Shown: positions 18,058 through 23,997 of the stretch, piece by piece
How the letters are laid out: every line of letters starts with the position of its first letter
Position numbering within the stretch: the first letter of the stretch is position 1
Virus record (IMG/VR): IMGVR_UViG_3300032311_000329
Coordinates: 1 to 39,121 of that record
Source of the DNA: a virus
Strand: one strand, 5' to 3'
DNA length: 39,121 nucleotides
Position numbers and translations under genes: made by a program
Notes under the pieces: generated by a model
What the model saw: only the letters and a program-made list of their open reading frames with translations
The model's database searches: none
Told to the model about the DNA's origin: nothing

Positions 18058-19260
18058 ATGCCAATCTCAAGAATTACAGCTAATAGTATTACAGCAAACA
18101 CGATTACATCTGCAGCTCTTGCTACCAGTTCAATTACCGGTGATAAGATTACTGCATACACGATTGGTTCTTCCAATTTAAGTAACACTGGTGTAACAGC
18201 AGGTGTTTACGGAGGCTCAACATCTATTCCAGTTATCACAGTTGATGCTTCTGGACGAATATCAAATACAACTAATGTATCGGTATCAAGTGCTAGTATG
18301 GCAGTTTTTTCCGCAAGTGGAACATGGACTAAACCAGCTGGCGCTACATTTGTTATGGTTGAATTATGGGGTGCAGGCGGCGGCGGTGGTTCTGGAGCAC
18401 GGCAACCTTCTGGAAATCCAAGAGCCGGCGGAGCTGGAGGCGGCGGTGGCGCTCGTGGTACTAGGATGTTTAATGCTGCTAACTTAACATCCACAGTTAC
18501 AGTAACTGTTGGAGCTGGAGGCACTAGCGGTGCATCAAAAACTAGTAATGGAAATGGTGATAGTGGCGGAGTAGGTGGTACAACATCTTTTGGAACATAT
18601 TTTTATATGTATGGTGGTGGGGGTGGCCGAGGTGGTGACAATACTCCTGGTTCACCACCTGGCGGCGGAGGCGGAGGAGGTACAGGTGGATCTGGAAGTA
18701 CCAGTACGAGTAGTGCCTCTTCAGGGGGATACCCTAGAAATTCTTATTTTGGCTCTACTGGCGGTGGTGCTTCCTATTCTGTAGGTGGCGGTGGAGCAGG
18801 TTATCCAGGCGGATCAGGCGGCGGTGTGGCCAGTCCCGGTGGATTAGCTGAATGGGGTGGCGCATCAGGTGGTGGAGGTGCTATAGATGTTACTGCTGGA
18901 GAAGGGGGTGGATCATTATATGGATCTGGCGGTGGCGGTGGCGCTGGCAGCCTTGATGCTAGTGATTTTGCTTACCAATCTGCTGCTGGTGGTACCAGTA
19001 ATTCTTACGCTTCTGGAGGTGGCGGTGCTCGAGGTGTTGGTGACGGTGGTAACGCAACAAGCGGTACAATGGTAGCATCGACCAGTTCAGGATCAGGTGG
19101 TGGCGGCGGAATGAGTGGGAAAAACGTAGATGCAGGCACAGGTGGTAACGGAGGCCAAGGCGGTGGCGGAGGAGGAGGGGGAGGAGCATCTCAAACTCCT
19201 TATAACTCTGGAGCTGGCGGCACAGGCGGTGCAGGTTATGTTCGTATCTACACTTGGTAA
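18058..19260 (+). CDS. Glycine-rich adhesin B (400 aa)
   Basis: Residues 1-85 are a fibre stem: MPISRITANSITANTITSAA, TGDKITAYTIGSSNLSNTGV and YGGSTSIPVITVDASGR, the motif also seen in the fibre at 8930. Residues ~86-105 (GTWTKPAGATFVMVELWGAG) start the tip, followed by about 290 residues rich in GGGGG, SGGGG and GGAGG runs, ending AGYVRIYTW. The last strand parallels GVRIIW of glycine-rich adhesin A, so the two tips share start and end strands but differ in the loops between. This is consistent with glycine-rich receptor-binding tips; the exact receptor cannot be inferred. A chaperone-like gene follows. Confidence 0.8.
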   Translation: MPISRITANSITANTITSAALATSSITGDKITAYTIGSSNLSNTGVTAGVYGGSTSIPVITVDASGRISNTTNVSVSSASMAVFSASGTWTKPAGATFVMVELWGAGGGGGSGARQPSGNPRAGGAGGGGGARGTRMFNAANLTSTVTVTVGAGGTSGASKTSNGNGDSGGVGGTTSFGTYFYMYGGGGGRGGDNTPGSPPGGGGGGGTGGSGSTSTSSASSGGYPRNSYFGSTGGGASYSVGGGGAGYPGGSGGGVASPGGLAEWGGASGGGGAIDVTAGEGGGSLYGSGGGGGAGSLDASDFAYQSAAGGTSNSYASGGGGARGVGDGGNATSGTMVASTSSGSGGGGGMSGKNVDAGTGGNGGQGGGGGGGGGASQTPYNSGAGGTGGAGYVRIYTW

Positions 19261-19285
19261 AAAACATTAAACACGAGAAAATAAT

Positions 19286-19519
19286 ATGAGATATGCAATA
19301 ATTAAAAATGGTGTAGTCGATAATGTAGTTCTTGCTGATGCGGAGTTTGCAGTTGAACAAGGATGGGTTGAATGTCCTGATGCTAGTCCAGGATGGAATT
19401 ATGATGGCACAAATTTTATTAAACCTGATCCAATTCCAGAAATTGTTCCTCAAGTAACAAAAGAAGAATTGTTGGCTCAACTTCAAGCACTTACTGCTAA
19501 AATCGAAGCATTAGAATAA
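19286..19519 (+). CDS. Small fibre assembly-like protein (77 aa)
   Basis: The pattern MRYAIIKNGVVDNVVLAD, EQGWVECPDASPGWNYDG and a C-terminal helix (EELLAQLQALTAKIEALE) is a common small protein encoded next to phage tail fibres, related in plan to fibre assembly chaperones. Residues 1-48 form a small beta unit and 57-77 a leucine-rich helix suited to coiled-coil contact with a fibre trimer. It follows glycine-rich adhesin B directly, which is its likely client. Its stop lies ten bases before the regulatory hairpin. Confidence 0.7.
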   Translation: MRYAIIKNGVVDNVVLADAEFAVEQGWVECPDASPGWNYDGTNFIKPDPIPEIVPQVTKEELLAQLQALTAKIEALE

Positions 19520-19528
19520 CACAGTTCC

Positions 19529-19570
19529 AAACTCCCAGTTTGACTAAATAGGCAGATAAATTGGGAGTTT
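19529..19570 (+). promoter_or_regulatory. Hairpin masking a ribosome binding site, with late-promoter motif in its loop
   Basis: AAACTCCCAGTTT (19529-19541) pairs with AAATTGGGAGTTT (19558-19570): 13 consecutive pairs, one of them G-U. The 16-nt loop is GACTAAATAGGCAGAT and contains ACTAAATA (19543-19550), close to the T4 late consensus TATAAATA. The 3' arm contains GGGAG (19563-19567), the only Shine-Dalgarno sequence for the ATG at 19573. Read-through RNA would bury the ribosome site; RNA started from the loop promoter (about 19556) would lack the 5' arm. T4 genes e and soc use this logic. Confidence 0.7.
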
Positions 19571-19572
19571 AA

Positions 19573-19908
19573 ATGGCCGCTTATTCCGAGATAACGATTG
19601 AACAATACGCATCTTTCTCCTCTACAATCAATGTAGAAGATACTGCTGGTGATGCTATTAATCTATATGGTTATAGCGCATCATCACAACTGCGTAAATC
19701 GTTCTATTCAACAACAGCAACTAATTTCACCGCTTCTGTCACAGGCACAGCAAATGGTGAAGTAACTATTTCCATGACCTCGGCTAATACAGCCAACTTA
19801 ACTCCTGGTCGTTATATGTACGATGTTATTATTACTTCTCCGCAATCTGTGACAACCAGAGTAGTTGAAGGAATTGTGGTAGTATCACCTGGAGTAACAC
19901 ACGTATAA
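19573..19908 (+). CDS. Small Ig-like tail protein (111 aa)
   Basis: A beta-rich 111-residue protein: ITIEQYASFSSTINVEDTAG, L-Y-G-Y-S-A-S-SQLRKS, GEVTISMTSANTANLTPGRY, MYDVII and VVEGIVVVSPGVTHV. This resembles the small N-terminal baseplate/tail domains (BppU-like) found at the base of fibres in many phages. Its ribosome binding site is inside the 3' arm of the upstream hairpin, so its expression is likely gated. The stop overlaps the next ATG by one base (TAATG). It is probably an adaptor between baseplate and fibres (inference). Confidence 0.72.
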   Translation: MAAYSEITIEQYASFSSTINVEDTAGDAINLYGYSASSQLRKSFYSTTATNFTASVTGTANGEVTISMTSANTANLTPGRYMYDVIITSPQSVTTRVVEGIVVVSPGVTHV

Positions 19909-20165
19909 TGGCTATAATAGCTAAAATCAATACAACAGGTTCTATTGGAAGAACAACACTCAACCAGTCAAATAAGACTACGATTGTTTCCAATAATTTC
20001 CGACCAAGACCAAACGTATCTATTAATGAAGTTGGTGGAGTTTCGACAGCGGGTGTGGCGAATGGTTACACTTTTGTTTTTAACTCAACAACAAACACTT
20101 TCGAGGTTCAACCAACAACAGACCTCACAGGCACAATAACAATAATAACTGGGGGCACCTTCTAA
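19908..20165 (+). CDS. Small tail-associated protein (85 aa)
   Basis: The product has MAIIAKINTTGSIGRTTLNQ, SNNFRPRPNVSINEVGGVST and TFVFNSTTNTFEVQPTTDL, and ends TGGTF. The terminal GGTF recurs at the end of the fibre encoded immediately downstream (LQGGTF), hinting at a shared docking or trimer-end motif. Small proteins with this N-x-x-R-P-R plan are seen before fibre genes of T4-like environmental phages; no function is known. Start overlaps the previous stop by one base; the next ATG is the base after its stop. Confidence 0.65.
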   Translation: MAIIAKINTTGSIGRTTLNQSNKTTIVSNNFRPRPNVSINEVGGVSTAGVANGYTFVFNSTTNTFEVQPTTDLTGTITIITGGTF

Positions 20166-21545
20166 ATGGCCAATACTGTAATTCAACTTAAATTTTCCAC
20201 GGTAACCGCAGCGCCTACAACGCTAAACGTTGCAGAACCAGCGTATTCTTATACAAGTAATACGTTATTCATTGGTTCTCCAGCAGGTACCGGTGCAATT
20301 GCTATTGGTGGTAAATTCTACCTTGACCAACAAGCAAACATCTTCAACTTAGTTAACGCTGCGTTTACAACTGCTAATGCGGCAGGAACTTCAACGTTTG
20401 CACAAGACGGTTACACTAAGGCCAACAATGCATTCCATCAGGCAAATGCTGCCTTTGCAGTTGCTAATGCAACTGTATTGATTGATGTTACACAGAACAA
20501 TAGTATTACAGCTGCATTTACACAGGCCAACCTTGCTATATCAAATGCAGGTAGCGCTTCAATTTATGCTAACGGTGCCTTTGCGGCAGCCAATCAAAGT
20601 TTAGCAGTTGACGTTACACAAAACAATTCTATAACGGCTGCATTCACCCGTGCTAATAACTCTATTAGTGCTAACGCAGGCGGTACGATTACTGGCGACT
20701 TGGTAATTACTGGTAACTTTACAGTTAGTGGCGCAACTACTTACGCTAATACAACCAACGTTCAACTTGGTGATAACATTATCACATTGAATGCTGACCT
20801 TCCAGTTTCAGTTGCACCTTCAGAGAACGCTGGTTTCGAAATCAATCGTGGTAATGCATTAGCGAATGCTTCTTTTCTATGGGTTGAAGCTTCTGGTAAA
20901 TGGCAAGCCAACAGCGGTGCTGCAACAGGCGCATACTTTATTGGTTCTGAGTCGAATGGTGTTTATGCTAACGGTGCTTTCATTCAGGCTAATGCCGCAT
21001 TTACAACTGCTAATACGGCTGTTGCAAATGCTGGTGGTGCTTCAATCTATGCAAATGGTGCCTTCGCACAGGCGAATACTGCGGTAGCAAATGCTGGTAA
21101 TGCTTCAATCTACGCAAATGGTGCCTTTGCTGCGGCCAATACTGCTTCGATTTACGCTAACGGTGCTTTTGCAGCTGCTAATAGTGCTTCAATCTATGCT
21201 AACGGTGCATTTGCTAAGGCTAACACAGACTTTACAAACATCGCTATTGCAGCCGCTGATTACGGTTCCGCATCTTCTGTTGCATCATTTAAACTTGAGG
21301 CAAACGGTCGTATCAGTACCGCCAACTCAACTGCTATTGCAATTTCTGCCGCTGCTATTACTTCTGGTACATTAGGTGTTGCTCGAGGCGGTACAGGTGC
21401 TACCACATTCACAACAAACGGTGTCTTGTTAGGTCAAGGTACTGGTGCAGTTTCCACAGCATCGTCTTCAACAGAAGGCCATGTATTGACTATAAATAAT
21501 TCAGGTGTTCCAACCTTCTCTCATTTACAAGGTGGAACATTTTAA
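20166..21545 (+). CDS. Repeat-rich tail fibre A (459 aa)
   Basis: The start MANTVIQLKFSTVTAAPTTL is a fibre attachment type also seen at 22102. The shaft is made of A-F-x-x-AN repeats: TQNNSITAAFTQAN twice (T109, T151) and ASIYANGAFAAAN-type 14-residue units (about 292-354). Between them lies a ~99-residue domain (TITGDL to YANGAF, about 172-270) nearly identical to one in the 1219-residue fibre. The distal part has F-K-L-E-A-NGRIS, GVARGGTGATTFTTNGVLLG and G-Q-G-T-G-AV, a classic phage fibre motif. Periodic small hydrophobics suggest a trimeric shaft. No intramolecular chaperone domain is visible. Confidence 0.82.
   Translation: MANTVIQLKFSTVTAAPTTLNVAEPAYSYTSNTLFIGSPAGTGAIAIGGKFYLDQQANIFNLVNAAFTTANAAGTSTFAQDGYTKANNAFHQANAAFAVANATVLIDVTQNNSITAAFTQANLAISNAGSASIYANGAFAAANQSLAVDVTQNNSITAAFTRANNSISANAGGTITGDLVITGNFTVSGATTYANTTNVQLGDNIITLNADLPVSVAPSENAGFEINRGNALANASFLWVEASGKWQANSGAATGAYFIGSESNGVYANGAFIQANAAFTTANTAVANAGGASIYANGAFAQANTAVANAGNASIYANGAFAAANTASIYANGAFAAANSASIYANGAFAKANTDFTNIAIAAADYGSASSVASFKLEANGRISTANSTAIAISAAAITSGTLGVARGGTGATTFTTNGVLLGQGTGAVSTASSSTEGHVLTINNSGVPTFSHLQGGTF
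21039..21227 (+). repeat. Tandem 42/63-bp repeats encoding YANGAF units
   Basis: Units beginning GCTTCAATCTA(C/T)GC or close variants start at 21039, 21102, 21144 and 21186. The first spans 63 bases and the others 42, encoding ASIYANGAFAxAN with or without a seven-residue insert (AVANAGN). Unit length changes are multiples of 21 bases, so shaft length can change without loss of frame. Confidence 0.78.
21491..21498 (+). promoter_or_regulatory. TATAAATA inside the end of fibre A
   Basis: A perfect late octamer 70 bases before the ATG at 21569, but inside coding sequence where it encodes part of LTINN. It could drive the coiled-coil gene, yet coding constraint and AT-richness could also produce it. 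Confidence 0.3.
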
Positions 21546-21568
21546 TATTATTATGAAAAGGAGTTGTT

Positions 21569-22102
21569 ATGAGTGTGGAATTTTCAAACACTTATCAGGA
21601 GATTTTGCTTGACAATTTAATGTCAATCATCAAGCAGAATTTCATGTTTCAAACTCAACTAAAAATGGTTGAGGACACTGGTACACAGAAGGCAGAATTA
21701 GAGGCAAAGTTGGCTGAAGCTCAAAATCAATACAATGCTATTCGTCCATTGGTCGAGGAAATAGAATTGTATAAACAAAGAGCTTTACAGAATACTTCAG
21801 CACATCAGGAAAAAGATAGAATACAATCTGCGCTAAATGATTACATGCGTAAACATTCAGATTTAGAGATTGTACTTGGTCAAAAAGATTCAGAAATTGT
21901 AAAAATCAAATCTGAAAAAGATAGTGAAATTAGCAAGCTTAAAGAATACATTGATAAACTTGAGCAAGCAGTTCCTATTTCTAAATTGAAGAAGATTAAT
22001 CCTGACAAGAAGTTTGAAGAACCAACACCAGCGCCTGTACTTTTAATTGAAGAACCACCAGTCATCAAAAAACAAGAAGTAAAAGACGGTAGTTCGTTCT
22101 AA
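21569..22102 (+). CDS. Coiled-coil protein between two fibres (177 aa)
   Basis: A highly charged helical protein. Residues ~1-40 (EILLDNLMSIIKQNFMFQTQ) are followed by about 100 residues of predicted coiled coil (KAELEAKLAEAQNQY, KDSEIVKIKSEKDSEISKLK) and a proline-rich tail (EEPTPAPVLLIEEPPV). It has the strongest Shine-Dalgarno sequence seen here, AAAAGGAG at 21556-21563, five bases before the ATG. An ATG at 21553 is out of frame. Similar coiled-coil proteins are encoded between fibres in marine T4-like phages. A scaffold, chaperone or ruler role for fibre assembly is plausible but not shown. Stop and next ATG share one base. Confidence 0.65.
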   Translation: MSVEFSNTYQEILLDNLMSIIKQNFMFQTQLKMVEDTGTQKAELEAKLAEAQNQYNAIRPLVEEIELYKQRALQNTSAHQEKDRIQSALNDYMRKHSDLEIVLGQKDSEIVKIKSEKDSEISKLKEYIDKLEQAVPISKLKKINPDKKFEEPTPAPVLLIEEPPVIKKQEVKDGSSF

Positions 22103-23997
22103 TGGCAAATACAACAATTCAGATTAAGCACTCAACGGTTGCAGGTAATGTTCCTGCATCGTTGGCCAATGGTGAGATTTCCATCAACTCAGCTGATGGT
22201 AAGATTTTCTATGCGAAACCCAATGGTGCAATTTATTTTATAACAACAGATACCACAACTGGTCCTGCTGGTCTGAATGGTGAAGTTCAATTTAATGATT
22301 CAGGTGTTCTAGGTTCAACTGCAAACCTTTCTATCATAAAGGCCAATGGTACAGTTACAATTGGTGGTTCTGTTAGAGTTGCTGGTTCTCCTGGTGATGC
22401 TGCATTCGTAACAAGAGGAACAAATGGAAAAGGCGGTGCAGGTTATCATGGTTTCTTAGAAGCCAATAATACAACCGCAACAAATGGTGCTAAACACTTC
22501 CGTATCAACAGCACTGGTGGTATGGAAATTGTCAATAGTGGTTACACCTCTACTATTCTTACTTTAACAGATGCAGGCGTTTTAAGTACACCTGCACTTG
22601 CAACAACTGGTTATGTTCAGTTCTCCGATGGCACAAGACAATATACTGCCAATGCTGGTTCAGGTGGTGGTACAGTAACATCTGTTGGTGGTGTATCTGG
22701 TGCAATCTCAAATACACAGCTTGTAGGTTTCATTACCTCAGTTCCAGGTGCTATAACATTTGATTCTGTTATCACGTCCAATAACGGTAACGCCACTAAC
22801 TTCCGTGTTGGTGATGATGCATGGATTGGAGATTACAATGCTGCAAACTCTATCAGAATCAAAGGTCTACAAGATCCTGCCAACGCATATATTTCTTTTG
22901 GTACAGGTGATTCAACAGCACTTGGTCGTGCAGGCACAGGACCATTAACATATGGTGGTCAAACAGTTTGGCATGCTGGTAACGATGGTGCAGGTTCTGG
23001 CCTTGATGCTGACTTATTGGATGGTTTAAACAGCACATCATTTGCAAACACAGCAACTACTGATGCAATTAATGTTACACAAAACAACAGTATCACGGCC
23101 TCTTTCACGCAGGCCAATCTTGCTGTTGTCAATGCATTATCCGCAAGTAACTATGCTAATGGTGCTTTTGCAGTTGCTAACCAAAGCTTAGCAATTGACC
23201 TTACACAAAACAACAGCATTACAGCTGTGTTTGCTCAGGCTAATGCCGCATACACAAGAGCAAACAATAGTCTGAATGCTAACACTGGTGGCACAATCAC
23301 CGGTAACGTTATCATATCAAGCAATGTAACAATTACTGGTAATGGTACATCATTAACGATCCAGTCTAATACTGCATTCGTAAGTCCAAATACACAGAAC
23401 ACCATCACCATGAGAATGTTGAATGGTGGAACATTGTCGTTCTCAGGTAATGCTGGCGAGTTGTTCTCTATTACCGACAGCATGGCTGCAGGTAGTATTT
23501 TCTCAGTTAATGACATTTCTGGTTTGCCTGTTATTGATGTTGATGCCAATGGATGGATTTCCATGGCACAGTATGGCGGTAACGTCCACATCTACAATGC
23601 AGCCACCTCTGTATCTAACTCTACAGGCGCATTGGTTGTCGATGGAGGCGTTGGGGTAAGAGGGAACGTATATTCAGATGGTGTTTACGATACAAACGTT
23701 AGGATCATCTCTTTTGCCAATGCAGCTTTCAATACTGCAAATGCCGCATTTATTTCTGCCAACTTAATTAATGGCATAGATGTAACTCAGAACAACAGTA
23801 TTACTGCGGCTTTCACACGAGCAAACAATTCTTTAAGTGCCAATACGGGTGGCACAATTACTGGTAATGTCTCAATTACTGGTAACCTAACTATAAGTTA
23901 CAACAGTTCTATATCATATGCGAATTCAAATGGTGTTGTTTCAGTCTATCAGGTATACAATCAATCGACTAACAGTCTTGATACGGTGTTCGTGTAA
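22102..23997 (+). CDS. Repeat-rich tail fibre B (631 aa)
   Basis: The start MANTTIQIKHSTVAGNVPAS with SLANGEISINSADGKIFYA is a common phage fibre attachment domain (1-50). GLNGEVQFNDSGVLGS (about 58-73) and VWHAGNDGAGSGLDADLLDG (about 290-309) are well-known fibre motifs. Three TQNNSITA(A/S/V)F units alternate with A-N-rich shaft. STGALVVDGGVGVRGN (about 510-525) is one copy of a unit repeated eight times in the 1219-residue fibre. The gene ends in NQSTNSLDTVFV. It overlaps neighbours on both sides by one base. It shares modules with fibres at 20166 and 34161, pointing to recombination among the three. Confidence 0.82.
   Translation: MANTTIQIKHSTVAGNVPASLANGEISINSADGKIFYAKPNGAIYFITTDTTTGPAGLNGEVQFNDSGVLGSTANLSIIKANGTVTIGGSVRVAGSPGDAAFVTRGTNGKGGAGYHGFLEANNTTATNGAKHFRINSTGGMEIVNSGYTSTILTLTDAGVLSTPALATTGYVQFSDGTRQYTANAGSGGGTVTSVGGVSGAISNTQLVGFITSVPGAITFDSVITSNNGNATNFRVGDDAWIGDYNAANSIRIKGLQDPANAYISFGTGDSTALGRAGTGPLTYGGQTVWHAGNDGAGSGLDADLLDGLNSTSFANTATTDAINVTQNNSITASFTQANLAVVNALSASNYANGAFAVANQSLAIDLTQNNSITAVFAQANAAYTRANNSLNANTGGTITGNVIISSNVTITGNGTSLTIQSNTAFVSPNTQNTITMRMLNGGTLSFSGNAGELFSITDSMAAGSIFSVNDISGLPVIDVDANGWISMAQYGGNVHIYNAATSVSNSTGALVVDGGVGVRGNVYSDGVYDTNVRIISFANAAFNTANAAFISANLINGIDVTQNNSITAAFTRANNSLSANTGGTITGNVSITGNLTISYNSSISYANSNGVVSVYQVYNQSTNSLDTVFV

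Noticed and set aside
9797-19260. Diversity-generating retroelement targeting the adhesins
   Set aside because: No reverse transcriptase, template repeat or A-to-N mutation pattern is visible in this window. One could lie elsewhere in the genome.
14911-19486. Long minus-strand open frames, including 137 aa (14911-15324), 105 aa (18207-18524) and 175 aa (18959-19486)
   Set aside because: They lie opposite convincing plus-strand genes, are rich in proline or histidine as mirror images of glycine and other biased codons, and lack gene-like starts or family motifs.
19529-19570. Hairpin read as an intrinsic terminator
   Set aside because: Only three U follow the last paired G before AAATGG, the ATG follows at once, and the ribosome site and promoter motif are placed as in a translational switch. 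A weak terminator effect cannot be excluded.
20166-21545. CRISPR-like or satellite repeat
   Set aside because: Units are in frame, degenerate at third positions and encode a fibre shaft; there are no constant-length unique spacers.
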